From Liolophura sinensis (lineage: Eukaryota; Mollusca; Polyplacophora; Chitonida; Chitonidae), in NCBI RefSeq assembly GCF_032854445.1, contig NC_088306.1, forward strand, positions 13,943,386 through 14,007,385: DNA of 64,000 nt. The letters are read 5' to 3'. The translations under genes were made by a program, and so were the position numbers. Positions within the stretch are counted from its first letter, which is position 1; each line of letters starts with the position of its first letter. The notes beneath the pieces were generated by a model, which saw only the letters and a list, made by a program, of their open reading frames with translations, was not told the origin of the DNA and searched no databases. This document shows, piece after piece, positions 49,813 to 63,159 of this stretch.

Positions 49813-50885
49813 CTGTCACAGTAGAGACGCAGACAATGCCCACATGCATGACTTCCGAAGCCGTATGGATCGGCAGGTGTAAGATAACATCAGTAACTAT
49901 TTGTTTAGGGTTTCTGTTATTTTGATGAAAAAGGCACGTCAGAACTAAAGGATAAGTCCACGCAGTTATTCGAACCGATTTTATTCACAAAATCAGAAAA
50001 CAATACTTACCCCAAAATAAAAACAAATGCGAAAGATTAAATATTCTTCATGAGCATAAGCTAAACATCTATAAGATTTACCTCGGCGATATTTGGTATT
50101 ATGTGTTTACGGAGCTACGACACACTAGAGAGTCATATACGAACGCTTTATTGATCCGTCTGACTTTGTCCCCATGCTGTTGTTGATGTAATCTGGATGT
50201 AGAGAACTTAAACGTATTGGCTTTCACATCTGCGATATTCTTGCATTAACATGTCTGGCGTGGAACCAGTTTTAATGAAGATAGAAGTGACTAGGATAAT
50301 CCCATCGGTTTAACAGCTTTATAATTGTATGTCCGATACCTTGGAATTTTAAATGTCTGCTTTCAGTTGCTTGCTCTAAAAAGCAGAAATCTGCTGTGCT
50401 CAGCTCTATTGCTAACTTGGAAGTATACTTCACCTGTATGTTTGAAAGACCCATCAATTTAGCGCAACAGACCGATGTATTAATAAATCGCTGCAATGCT
50501 GAGAGCACTGTTATCACAACGGAACAAAGAGAGATAACCTAGTCGGCTGAAACATATGACGTCAGCTGCAGGATTCGCGAATATACACATGTAGTCACAC
50601 TGGTTGGAATGTCATCAGTCCTTTACTCCAGTTGTTTTAGTAAACATCTCCACCACCACATAATGATGAACTCAAGCGCTTTGAATTTTCTCAATAAATA
50701 TTGTCAACCAATTATTCCACAATATTGTGAAAGTAATTTATTAAGTACTTTCAATATAAATATTTTCGATTGTCTAGTGTTCTTGTATGGGCATATTCAT
50801 CGCATATCTCCCGTGCTTTTCCAATGTCCCGACGTCATTAGTTCCTGCCATTCATGTTTACAAAAGGGTAACAATGTTTAATTGT

Positions 50886-51590
50886 TGAGACGGATAGAAC
50901 CAGACGGTTTAGGGTTAGACGGATGAACGAGAGGATTGAGGGTTACACGAATGAACCAGAGGGTTTAGGGTTAGACGGATGAACGAGAGGGTTGAGGGTT
51001 AGATGAATGAACCAGAGGGTTTAGGGTTAGACGGATGAACCAGAGGGTTTAGGGTTAGACAGATGAACCAGAGAGTTGAGGGTTAGACGAATGAACAAGA
51101 GGGTTGAAGGTTAGATGAATGAAGCAGAGGGTTTACGGTTAGACGGATGAACGAGAGGGTTTAGGGTTAGACGGATGAAGCAGAGGGTTTAGGATTAGAC
51201 GAATGAACAAGAGGGTTGAGGGTTTGACGAATAAACCAGAGAGTGAAGGCTTGGACGAATGAACCAGAGAATTGAAGGTTAGACGAATGAACCAAAGGGT
51301 TAAGGGTTAAAAGTATGAACCAGAGGGTTGAGGGTTAGACGAATGAACCAGAGGGTTGAAGGCTAGACGAATGAACCAAAGGGTAAAGGGATAGACGAAT
51401 AAACCAGAGGATTCAGGTTTAGGCGAATGAACCATAGGGTTAAGTGTTAGACGAACGAACCAGAGAGTTAAGGGTTAGACGAATGATCGAGGGAGTTAAA
51501 GGTTAGACTAATGAACCATAGACTTGAGGGTTAGACGAATGAACCAGAAGGTTGAGGGTTAGACGAATGAACCAGAGGATGGAGGGTTTG
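50886..51590 (+). repeat. 28-bp minisatellite with telomere-like motif, about 25 copies
   Basis: The unit is close to GGGTTAGACGAATGAACCAG plus AGGGTTGA. Several early units read GGTTTAGGGTTAG, that is, two overlapping telomere-type TTAGGG words. Variation rises to the right, and the unit length stays near 28. Confidence 0.93.
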
Positions 51591-51622
51591 AAAACGAAAA
51601 CGAGCCTTATTGGGTCTCGTGA

Positions 51623-51684
51623 GTTTCCGCCTGGGTGGAAACCGTTTCCACCCTGGTGAAACCGTTTTCACCCAGGTGGAAACC
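51623..51684. repeat. Short palindromic GGTGGAAACC cluster
   Basis: GTTTCCGCCTGGGTGGAAAC, CGTTTCCACCCTGGTGAAAC and CGTTTTCACCCAGGTGGAAA follow each other, each nearly its own inverted repeat. The words resemble the 20-bp minisatellite at 46.7-47.4 kb. Confidence 0.8.
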
Positions 51685-52965
51685 TAAGAAAAAGTTACAA
51701 AAGTTGAGAAAAATGGAAAATGTCGTGTATGGGCCACAGTAGTATTTAGTTTATTTTGTCATTATAACGCATCTTATGTAAAGACCCGTACGTGAATTCC
51801 GTAGTTTACGTGTATACATATGTTGTGAAAAGCGAAGCTTTGATTTCTACATCATCCTATTCCAACATCAATTTCAAACTTTCGTTCTTCTCAGAGATAG
51901 TAAGTGCTAATAGTGTAACGTATTGATTTTGAACTGTACGGTAAGTGTTTACCTGACATCAACAACGTAAACACAAAATCAGAAGCACCAAGTACAATTT
52001 AACACAATGCGGGGAGTAAATCAAATAATCTGGGAAGCGGCATTCTTTATCCCCTTATAAATGAGAACTGTGGGATACCCCTTAGCGGTTAAGGTAATTT
52101 TAAGCTTACAAAGCTGTTCATTACGGAGAATTTGGTCTTCTATAATGGTAAAGACTCGTCTTCCTTTGTGTGGCGAATATTTCCTCGTAAATGTCAAGAA
52201 TGGTTTAAAGTAAAATTGCGGAGCTGATAATTTATAGGCCTCTCAAAATGTCCATATTTTTTTTCCTGATTTTTAAAAAGGATATCAAGAAATGATATTC
52301 TGCAGTGTGAACTGTGAATATGCATTTCAGATCCAGTACACTGGGTATATCGTGTACAGATTCAACAGTGCCGATATCTGAGAGCCAGAAAATAGAACAG
52401 TCTATCAAGTGTCAGCGCCATATTTTGCTAAAATGACTGTTTATGGAGTCTGGATATCTGCTAAGCCATTATTGCATTTCCGCTATGGCCAATGCATGAA
52501 ATATATTACGGAATGCGTTCGGTAGCATTTGGGAGAAGACACTTGTTCTCTGCGTAAACCACCGGGGTGTTTTTACAACACTTCGTTCTGAGACACTTGA
52601 AACGCTACTAAAACACAGGCATGGTACAAATATACAAAGATCTTAAGACCAGGCCACCCAGAGCTTGATAGAGATACTGCCGTTTAGGAACGGTGACTAC
52701 ACTGGCCAGGCCATTACGTGACATTGGGTTGTAGGGTGATAAGAATTGGTGTCAAGCGACATGCTTCAGCACCCATCCGATACTCATTCAGACCAAAGTC
52801 AGGACGTACATACATTCACATCGCTAATCCTCTATATAGAATCATCATTCACTGAGATAAATTGCAGATATGCATTATTTTTAACCACACATACGCAGAT
52901 GCATAGAGACAACCGATTTTCAAAGAAACTCCCTGTTTTATTTCTGTTAGTAGATTGGGGCCTCA

Positions 52966-53416
52966 ATTACTTCGTCAGAATAACCTTGCAATGGTACAAA
53001 CACTGTGTTGCTACAACATTTAATTCATCAAGAATAACCTCGCAATGGTACAAACACTGTGTTGCGACGATTAATTTGTCAAGAATAACCTCACAATCGT
53101 ACAAACACTGTGTTGCGACAACAATTAATTCGTCAGAATAACCTCACAATGGTATAAACACTGTGTTGCGACAACAATTAATTCGTCAGAATAACCTCAC
53201 AATGGTATAAACACTGTGTTGTGACAACAATTAATTCGTCAGAATAACCTCGCAATGGTACAAACACTGCGTTGCGACAACAATTAATTCGTCAGAATAA
53301 CCTCACAATGGTATAAACACTGTGTTGTGACAACAATTAATTCGTCAGAATAACCTCGCAATGGTACAAACACTGCGTTGCGACAACAATTAATTCGGTA
53401 GAACAATCTCGCAATG
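52966..53416 (+). repeat. 53-bp tandem repeat, about eight copies
   Basis: TTCGTCAGAATAACCTCGCA, then ATGGTACAAACACTGTGTTG and CGACAACAATTAA repeat with a 53-base period. Later copies alternate between two variants (ACACTGTGTTGTGAC and ACACTGCGTTGCGAC), suggesting expansion by dimers. The open frame over the first copies is an artefact. Confidence 0.95.
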
Positions 53417-54079
53417 TTACGGCAGGTAATTATTTGTTTTCACGCTTAACAGATTTACGTTTCCAGCCAGAAGCAAACATGAATTGCAACTAACGCAACC
53501 TAATATACATTATTTCCTGCTGTGATTGTAACAAAGTGTACATCTATAAGGCAATAAGCACATTGACAAACAGATGAAGCGTGTACATAGACAAACGATC
53601 AAGACCCCACAGCTTCTGCAGTGACTAAACCTATCAGCTCATGTGCTCGATACCTTCAGATAAAATTCTGATCGTTTGTCTTCTTCAAAATATGCGTAGT
53701 CGACAAGCGTGAATCCTGAGAGAGTGAGAGACGAGCCTCACTCTCTAAGATTTTAACCCTATATGTGTAACTTTAATACTTCGATATCTTTACTTTACCC
53801 TTAAAGAACGTCAATCGTCTCAGTATAACTAGCTCAGCTGCCATATGTTTATTTCCCGATGTGTGAAGCAATACGTGGTCATATGTACAATAAAATCTCT
53901 CCAAAAATGCACAGTTTATTTCGTTAAAATACATGCTGTGTTGATTAAATGTTTCACAAAGTTAATATTTAGACAAAGGTTAATTTTGCGCGTGCACACA
54001 CATATATACATAACCCGTATTTCTAGAGAGCATTTTGACCGGACATCATTTTCCTCCGCAGCTTTTGCATATTTATTTA

Positions 54080-54325
54080 AGTGTTTGATTGGTGGTTTAC
54101 GCCGTACTCAAGAATATTTCACTTAAATGACAGCAGCCAGCATTATGGATTGGGAGGATGTGGGGACCTGGAAAACCCAGGACCATCCACGTGCTGCTAA
54201 AAGACCTTCCCACGGTACGGTCGGAACCATGAAGCCAGTATAAGCTGGGCTTAAACTCACGGAGACCGCATTGGTGAGAGGCTCTTGGGTCATTGCGCAG
54301 AGGTACCACGCTAACCACCATTGAG
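54080..54325 (-). mobile_element. Main-family SINE, nearly full length
   Basis: Tail TTTGATTGGTGGTTTACGCC, body, and a head with a damaged A-box end (GGTACCACGCTAACCACC). Small deletions mark it as an older copy. Confidence 0.85.
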
Positions 54326-55459
54326 AATATTAGTAGTTACAACGTCCCATACAATATACTAAGTGTTGTAATTACATGTGAACGCCTCACCGACACCTAA
54401 ACGAAATGTGTGTAAACTATTAGATCTATGCTTTCCTTCTGTGATAAGTTTATACATTTGTAAATATAACAGATGTGCGCGGTTTTACTGAAATGAATGC
54501 ATGCAAAATAAAATGTCAAATATCCCCAATTTCCCAAGTAGGTAAAACACTTCTAAATTTGTCTGAAATCTATGCTTTTATTCACGCATTATGTAAAATA
54601 TCTGCGAATTGTTCAGCCTGATGTAATTCTTTTCAGCAAACACACTTAAAGTTCTGAAATAAAACAATTATATCTAGTTTCATAACACCGACATGGCAAA
54701 TATTATTAAAAGCTTTCTTTTTATGACCAGAACTACACGCACTAGGTTAAATGCTATGAATAGCAGAGCTCCTTAAAGAGTTGTGCATGAATAAGAATCA
54801 TGCATGAACTAATATGAACAATCACTTTTCATCATTACAAATATTTCAGTATTTTGTGTATATATTTAGAGTGGTATTCGTTTCCTGGTAAATATAAATA
54901 TTGAGTGTCAAGCAGTTATAATTGCGTGGTAAACATTTGTAAATGAAATTGTTACATTTACAAATCTAGGCAGCAAATTTGAAATAGAGTGAAATGTTGT
55001 GAACATATTAAATAATAATATTATGAACATAGTTGAAATACATTGTAATTGCTAAATCTGTATGAAATATCATGATCTGTTTAACACAGTTTAACGTAGC
55101 ATATAATATATTCAATCTTCGGTCATCTTTACCTAACGTGTTTAAGTGACACAATCATCTCCACCAATATGGAACAGTTAAGGTAATGTTATTAACTGTT
55201 ATTATGTTATTAAATCTACGCTTTCTTGTAGTGCATCATTCCTACGTGTACTTGTTTTATTTCGCACGTGTGGTCCATTCCTCTGGCAATCAAGTTAAGC
55301 CCAATCAGTCATACCATTAACTCATGAGTGGAGTAAACCATTGTTGGCTATGCATTATACTGACAGAGGAGTAAGATCTTCAACAAGTTCACTTGAAGTT
55401 TACTGAAAGTTAAGCATTGACAAGTCTTCCCAGATGTCTGTCCAATATACGATAATGTT

Positions 55460-55602
55460 AACTGTCCACAAGTAACGTTAGCAGCACATTTGTCTGTCCA
55501 GAAGTAATATTAGCAGTATTTGTCTGTCCAAACGTAACGTTAACAGAACGTGTCTGTGCTCAACTAAACTTAGTAGTCCTTGTCTGTGCAGAAGTTAGCA
55601 GA
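55460..55602 (+). repeat. 30-bp degenerate tandem repeat, five copies
   Basis: TGTCTGTCCAGAAGTAA and a GTTAGCAGTA-type block repeat with starts near 55464, 55496, 55526, 55556 and 55586. Copies are clearly diverged. Confidence 0.8.
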
Positions 55603-56094
55603 AAACGCGAAACTCATAAAGTTTTATGTTAGTTAAAAACAATACTAGCTTTCGCTGAGCGTTACAACGTACTGTTTACTGTTAACGTTATGCAATTGTC
55701 TGTTCACAGTAACGTTAGCACTTGTATTAATAAAAGCGATAAGTATGATTCACAGTTCACAGTCACTTGGACAGTTAGTGGTTGTATAAATATACCGGGT
55801 TGTTTTAAGTAGGCCACAGCTTGGTATAAAAACCCGAAAGAAAACATTTCAAAATGTTCTGTCTGTCCACAACCAATGATAACGTCAACAATGCTACACC
55901 CATATAGTTCTTCTTGTACATGTGGCTGAACTGGTCAGATGTTGAGTCTGGTATTGAATTATGTACTGTTTCATATTGCTATATGGAACATGTTGTTTTC
56001 TATATACAAACGAAAATGCTTCCTAGATTTACTATGTGTGCTTAAACTGTCTGCCACTTTCTGGCAACCAGCAATTTAGTGTGTATGTATGTAT

Positions 56095-56425
56095 GTATGC
56101 TTGAGGTTTTACGTCGCACTTAACAATTTTCAGTGATATGACAAGGAGTCAAGAGATGTGTGTACATCTACTCTGTCTTCTTGTGGCGGTGCCACCTCTG
56201 AAGCATTACACGTCGAAGACACCAGACATGACATCCCGAACAGTCATATTACACCAGGCCAGACACCGGGTCTACTAGTCCTGTTTCCTTGCTCTAACCT
56301 CTCAGTGCTGAGTGCCAAGCGAGGCAGCAACCAGTACCAAGTCTTTGGTATGACCCAACTCTGATTTGACCCCGGTCTCCCGACTTCGCGACGACCGTTA
56401 TAATCATTAGGCCACCGAAGTTCTC
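56095..56425 (-). mobile_element. Second-family SINE, long copy
   Basis: On the minus strand it runs from a tRNA-like head (CGGTGGCCTAATGATTATAA) to the tail AAATTGTTAAGTGCGACGTA. Its middle matches 25137-25360, and its tail matches 1483-1846. A short TATG/CATA repeat follows at its 3' end. Confidence 0.75.
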
Positions 56426-56655
56426 CTTTGATTTAAAATGTGTTTTGACCCAGTTAAAAATCGTTTGCATTGTCCTTCAATGCATCTGCCTTCTCTAATA
56501 AGCATTATAAATGTAAACAACGAGGTAAAACAAGCTCCATAGAGCGGAATTCCTGACTCTATCTTTAAGGTTTTGTGCTACACTGTGTTACAAAATGGAC
56601 ACCGATATCGGATGAAAATAATAAATCAAGCGAAAATCAAATATATTTATGAACA

Positions 56656-59237
56656 TCAAAATTCACGTGATATAATTCGCCCAACAAACACCAGTAAACC
56701 AACAAACAAGATAAACATTATCAGTTCTTTCCCTGTACAAAGTCGCCATGAAGTCCTGCCACCTTTCTTCCTGATATCAACGTGTAATGCACCAAGGAGA
56801 ACAGCTATGTGTACAAGATCAGGTGTCATTAGGCCAAAATCACAAGCCAACTGATAATTCTTACCCTGGCCAAGAAAAATATTCGCTAGAAACTGATCCA
56901 ACCTCGAGGGTAAGACGTGCGATGTGCTAATTTCCACGGCGAAAAGATCTTTTCTGAGCTGATTTCATTTGCAACATTGCATAGGTGCAAGACCATACCT
57001 GCCAACGCGATTTCTGTCAACATGAAGAACATCTGGTGGTAGTAATAGTTGAAGAAGCCGTCGTTGTAGTAGTTGAAGAAGGCCCACCACGAGTAGTATT
57101 GGGGGAAGATGCTGGCAAGGCACAGTATGAACATCCCCCAACGCACCTGCCCACTTCTCACCAGTGGCACCAGGTATTTCACGCTCTCGTAAGTTATTAG
57201 CACAAATAGGATCGTTAAGATCCAGATTTTCAGAGAGGTTCCCGTGGTGTTGAAGTAGACGTGTTTGTAACCAGTCGATCCCACAGTCTCGTAACTTCCT
57301 GCAACATGCAGAACAACAGAGTTAACAGCTAGAATGCAGACGTTCGAAATACACCAAGGATGGAGCAATGGAAAACCCTTCCGCTAATCGAGCCTAGAGC
57401 CTCTTCCAGACGGTAAGATTTGTCGTATCAACTCTTCGAATTCGACAAGTGGAATGAATATATAGGAGTCTACAACCGCTACAAATCCGGCATTCACACG
57501 AATTTAGATTGCCATGAGACAGTCCGGTAACATATCTCGCCATACATCCAGATATACAGATGTGTCAAAAGTTCACAACAGAAGAAAAACGGCCATAATT
57601 TTTTTCGAAAATCAATGAAATCCCAACACTCGAAAATAACTTGTACCTTTCATGTAGGCCTACTAAGGTCCGGAAAACTGTTTTGTGACTAAGAATAACA
57701 ATTATACAGGATGCACTTTTCTGATCAACTAACATGCCCTTACCTTTGAACATCGTGTCAAAACAGCTACAGGAGCAATCTTTTCTGTTCACCTCTTTCT
57801 TTTAGGAACCCAGAACTTGTAATAAAACACACCTTACAGAAAAAAACATATATTTAGTTAAATCATATTTTTATTTGATTGTTGTTTAACGACAAACTTC
57901 AAAGACAATATTGGACCAACTGTACGCATACATGAATCGATAAACTCTCACATAAAGTTCCCTTTTTTTGGTGATGTTGCATATTAAACAGTCAAAAACA
58001 TCGAAGTAAGCACATACTGAGAAAAGTGAAAGCGCCCCGAAGCTTTAGCTAATCAATGGCGAGTTATTTCCATAACTAAAGACGACAGCTGCTTCCGCTG
58101 ACGTCACGCGAGGACTATTTTGCCTTTTAGGTCTGTTAGGTCTGTTTTTTTTTCTTCTCATTTTTCTGAGGCAAGGTTAAAATATTTGTTGTCTTTCTTT
58201 TTGCAGCAAATTTTTCACGTATACAATGGCGGTCAGTTACATAGGTGTAGTAAACCTGAGGAATCCAACGACATTAAAGTGAAAGAACGCCAAATATGAA
58301 GTAAGGCTCATCAGATATATAGTCAGCTGAAAATTATGTGTAGAAAGACATCCATTTATCGTTTTACATTTTTAACTAAAGAGGTAAAAGAGAAGGTTTA
58401 AATATATCATCTCTATGGAGGGGTTTATAAATCATACAAAAAAGTCACAAAAGTTTGGTGGGCTGATCCACGAAGATAGATCTAGAGTAAAATACCTATA
58501 ATTTTCATCAACTATAAACTGTACAAATAAACCACAAACAATTTTCGTACTTAAAGCCCGATCCCCATCAACGAATTTAGTAAAATTAGACTTCGTTCAT
58601 CGGCTTCTGTCCACAATTAATACTGCCAGAATGTAATCCTCTGCTGTTTTTAAGACATATTTTGTTTTGCTCCTTTGAAAAAGAGCCTGAAATCAATGGA
58701 AAGTCCTGTTTCACCGGACTCTGTCTGGGTGGGTTTAACACGTAACTGTTGTCAGTTTTGTGAAAAATTTCATCAGTCAGCCCTTGTCAGGAATTTGACT
58801 GGAGTTGTGTAAGGAAAAGAGAGCCGAGGTTTTTTTAGGGAGAGTTCTGTGAAGCCAAACGTTAATATGTAAGTGAATGGAAAATTAATTGTGGGCAATG
58901 GGCGCCTGCGGAAGTGCCGCGATGTGCCTTCTGCTATAGGCTACAGTTTTCATTTTCGTAAAATAATTTTCTAACTGTGGTTTTCGAAAATTCGCGCTAA
59001 TGGCACTTTCAAAATGAGTTTACTCACCCAGATGTAAGTAGGGCAAAAACATAACTAATACAGCCCCGGCGAGGAAGGGTATGGCTCTGTCCGTGAATCT
59101 GTTCAAAGAATCAGCGCTAGTAAAATGTAGATTTGTCGCCATCTTCTTCATATTCCGCCTGTATACATACAACGGCATATTCTTTGACTGGTACACTCCT
59201 GGCAACATCTTACTGTCTGGAATTGCATCAGTCACTC
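56656..59237 (-). CDS. Unrecognised multi-pass membrane protein, last two exons, with apparent frameshift
   Basis: Exon 59237-59028 (acceptor TTTTTTGCAG, donor GTGAGT, phase 1) gives 70 residues: a basic stretch (YVYRRNMKKM), then a membrane segment (AIPFLAGAVLVMFLPYLHLG). It joins in frame to exon 57298-56656 (acceptor ATGTTGCAG), with segments such as IWILTILFVLITYESVKYLV and MFFMLTEIALAGMVLHLCN and an aromatic run (YYSWWAFFNYYNDGFFNYYY). This frame stops at 56886. A second frame open from about 56965 carries on with protein-like sequence (VEISTSHVLPSRLDQFLANI, then GLMTPDLVHIAVLLGALHV) and a last membrane segment, to a stop at 56656. A one-base loss near the TTTTC at 56940 would connect them. 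Earlier exons should lie to the right; I did not find them. I cannot name the family. Confidence 0.65.
57299..59027 (-). other. Intron of the unknown membrane protein gene
   Basis: A phase 1 intron. It contains two SINE-tail scraps (near 57868 and 58203) and a GCTGACGTCACGCGAGG patch at about 58097 with a perfect CRE core. Otherwise it is AT-rich without features. Confidence 0.6.
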
Positions 59238-60515
59238 CTGCAAAAAATGGAAAGGATGTATTGATTTCTTTCCTGGATTGACATGTTACACCGCAGCTTA
59301 AAAATTTTCCTTAAATGAGCGCGTTAATTGTATAGGATGGCGGAGAATGAGTCCAACGGGGGTTGGCGGTCAGGGTGGCGGTGGATAACAGACTGGTACA
59401 CGTACTTTGATAATTGCTATACTCATTTAGGTACATGTGAGATATTACGTATACATGTACTTACTTGTTAAAAAGACCACAATCATTTCAAAACATATCT
59501 CAGATAACATTGTGTTGACGTGCAGTGCCTTCTTTCACTTGTCAAAACTTTCCATAGCTATAGCATTGTGGAAATTAAGTTTTACTACATAACACAATTT
59601 GGATGGCTGATTGAGACAGAGGATAATAAAAGCTTTGTCATTGTGCGGGAACAGAACAAAATTGGCCATAATTTTGTTGACAATAGAAGAAACGGCGCAA
59701 AAGTTGATCTGTAACCTGTCTCAGAATAACGACCTGCTTTTGAAAAAAGAAGTCCTGATACGTCTCTTACACCATAACAGGATAATTCAAAATGACAAAG
59801 CGTTTCTGAAAAAAAGAACAACCCTCCAGAAAAAGGGTCCAAAAGAGAACAAAACACAGCTAGAATGATGTCAGAAATGGATTAAAGAGTCCGAAATGGG
59901 TACTTGATGTGTAAGTTACGATGATGAAATAATGTATCAAGTTTCAGTTTGATAAGATAAAACATTTAGGGCCTTTTCGTACTGGTAGGGGACTGAATAA
60001 GATTGCAGTGAACATCAGTAGTTTCATATTATTTAAGTACGGATAAAGGTGACAAGGACCCGTTTCACAAAGCGATTTCCAGTTCTTGCCTAAACGTGGA
60101 ATCCAAGCTAAACTCTGAAATATATGGCTATGATTAAATTTCTGAGAGCTCATTCAATGCTGTGGCAGTATAGTTTCATCCAAGCATGAGCGTTTAGCTT
60201 TAAATAGTTTTTTTTAACCAATAACAAGGTTTTAACCTATAGCCCAAAACAATTTCCTGGCCAGCGTTTACATGGAGGGTTAAAACAAATATACATGCCC
60301 AACGGGAATGGAACTCGCGACCTATCGATTATAAATTTCGAGCTAACCATTGTGCTATTGGGAGATATAAACATTAAGATGAACACTGAAAGCTTCAGAA
60401 ATACTGAGATGGATGAAAAGTTTAATTGTGTTTCCACTGAACTGCCGCATAACATCACTACTCCATGTCCCTTAAGCAAATACCTGGACAATATACAATA
60501 TCCGTCATAGAAAAT

Positions 60516-60720
60516 AGGGGGCCTCCGTGGCTCATTCGGTTAGAGCGCTAGTGCAGCGTAATGACCCGGGAGTCTCTCACTAATGCGGTCGCTGTGAGTT
60601 CAAGTCCAGCTCATGCTGACTTCCTCTCCGGCCGTTAGTGGGTAGGTCTTCCAGCAACCTGCAGATGGTCGTGGGTTTCCCCCGGGCTGTGCCCGGTTTC
60701 CTCCCACCATAATGCTGGCC
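60516..60720 (+). mobile_element. Main-family SINE, 3'-truncated
   Basis: A complete head (GGCCTCCGTGGCTCATTCGG) and body up to CCACCATAATGCTGGCC. The last 60 or so bases and tail are missing, and other sequence with a tRNA-like TTTGATCC word follows. Confidence 0.85.
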
Positions 60721-63065
60721 GTGGTACGTTGAAAGCTGTAGCCAGCACTCTTATCTATGAAAAAATTGGGCTGCTTGAGTCGCGAGTTTGATCCTCGCTT
60801 GGGGCTGAGAAGAATGTCTAAAACAAAACTTATTTTAAAATAGAACCAAAAAACAGCACGAAGAAACCTCTTTGAACTACTTTTCAAAATAACGCCTCCA
60901 TTTAGGGGGAAAACAAAGTTATATACCCAGGTGTATTCGACCCGGTCCACTTTACAGTCACCATGATCCCTACAGAAGAGTTCAAATCTATGGCTATACA
61001 GTACAGAAAGTGTTCAAACTTGCAAGAAACCGAACCTTTAGAGCACCCAAGGTTTGGATTCGTTGAGTACCACATATCATAAACCGGTATATGCTTTGAG
61101 CATCTGTAAATAACACGTGGAATTTTCGATGGTAAATTGCCAATGGTCACTGGTTTAACCAGGAACTCCTGTTTAATCCACCCTACACAGAGAGCTTCCA
61201 TCGTATAAGCCAAAAAAATATATATGGCCTTAAACAACAATAAAAATAAATAAAATAAATAAATACAAAACAAAATAGGCATTACAAAATCCCAGTACAA
61301 TTTGCTCACGTCATTTGTTACATTGGTATATCACAGTACTTACATGCAGGCCACTGGACTGCGGTATGCTTGACCAACTGGACTTGAGAGTTGTATTGAT
61401 ACGAAACATACACATACGTGTACATATGTAGATTTTAGTGGACATTGAAATCGGATATGCTTAAACAAGCCTCTTACTGACGGACAAACGCGCAATTAAC
61501 AATTCAGGGGCGTCAGAAAGCGGGCGAGCAGGGGCCTAGCACCCCCCGCCCCCTCCCCCGCCGCCATAATAATTTTGTGATGAGTGATGAGGGCCCAAAT
61601 ATGCTTGCCCTTTCACATTTTCCAACAATGTGGGTGCCCTTGTCTTTGTAATTACAGGTTCAAATTTTTACAGGGATTTGCTTCGAGTTAATCCACTCGA
61701 TGTATCAACGAACAATTTATTTTAATGTCTTACGTTTAATGTAGTATACGCATCAAGATTAAGCTGTATGAGATATTAGCCACTTAATTTTTCAGCGCCC
61801 GCTTTATAAAGGTATATATAGGGATCATTTTAATTTACGTTAATCCTCCCGATGCGTTAGCGAACAACTTGATATATAGGGACCGATCAATGCACTTGTT
61901 TTGAGCGATTCGACGATCTCGTGCAAAACGCTCCATTTGCCTCGCTCTGAACTTGGAATTGGACACAGACCCCCATTAGGCTACAACTTTTGTAGTTCTG
62001 TGAATTTTAGGATACAAAGTCTTTTTTTGCTCCCAGGCGTCCATTTTTGGTGCACAGGTGCATGCTTGGTATTAAAATGCTTGACACTGTCTAAACTTTG
62101 AGGAGGTATGAGCTTTATTGATGAAAGTTTGAAATTCTGAGTGAGAGGACACAAGGTGTGAGGTAGTGATGAGGCTGCGAGTGACGTCCCCTTGGCGTTG
62201 CTAGGCACGCCTCCAAGCTGCCGGCATGGAAAGGTCCAGATTTTGACGGTCAACCTGTGTCAAGACTTTTATGACTTGTTTCTCCCAGGCTGGGCCAAGT
62301 ATGTACCAAAGCTTATTGGTCACGGAATGTTTGGGACTGAGCTACAGCGCTAGACGTTAACATTGTCGCTTATGGAAAATTAATGGGGGTCTGAGGCCAA
62401 TTCCTTGTCTCGCATACATCTTTAATGAGGTAAACCGGGAGATATCACCGGCAGTTGTACTGAGTTACTTTAAGTCTACTTAAAACATCATACATCCGAA
62501 TTACACTTACACCCGTATACATACACAATTCGAGAAACGTTTCGAGCAATTTACAGTCCGAACTATACGCTAGAATCGGGAATGCCCGTTTCCTCCGATG
62601 TTGTTGATAAAGCATAAAGCGTTTTGTTTCCCTAAACAATTAAAGCTTTCCAAGGCAGATATTTCTACCATTCCTACCTTCAAAAGAAATCCAACCACGA
62701 ACCTACAAGTCGCTTGTGGACAGAGAGCAACCTTAGCAAATTTTACGCAAACTGGTCCTTAGCCTCTGCCCTCCCAGCCATTCCGAGATGGGCATTTGAA
62801 TATGTGGACTGCTAACACCACTAGCTTCAACAGGGATCTCTTAGAAACCCGTATAAACTAGGCCACTACAAAAAATTTAAAAAATAGCGAACGAATTCTA
62901 CAACTTCATTTTTTGTGTTAGCAGTGGCATATATAGTGTTTCCACGTCTTATATCAGATCCCGTTTATTATGTAACCGGAAGTACTCGCATGTACGCATG
63001 TGTTGTAGTTACATGGGCAGCATGATGTGCAGAATACATTCATCTGATTAGATTCGAGACTTCGA

Positions 63066-63159
63066 TTTATTTTGTTTATTTATTTAATTGGTGTTTTACG
63101 CTGTACTCAAGAATATTTCACTTATACGACGGCGGCCTACATTATGGTGGGTGGAAACC
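63066..63159 (-). mobile_element. 5'-truncated main-family SINE
   Basis: Only the last 90 or so bases, flanked by the 13-base duplication TTCGAGACTTCGA at 63053-63065 and 63160-63172. Confidence 0.92.

Larger units (their letters stand above)
49813..56094. other. Repeat-rich gene-poor stretch
   Basis: Four tandem arrays and a SINE, each listed separately, occupy much of it. The remaining sequence, notably 51.7-52.9 and 54.4-55.4 kb, is AT-rich without ORFs I can support. Confidence 0.6.

Noticed and set aside
61542-61559. G-quadruplex on the minus strand
   Set aside because: Only three long C runs are present; a fourth of three or more bases is missing.
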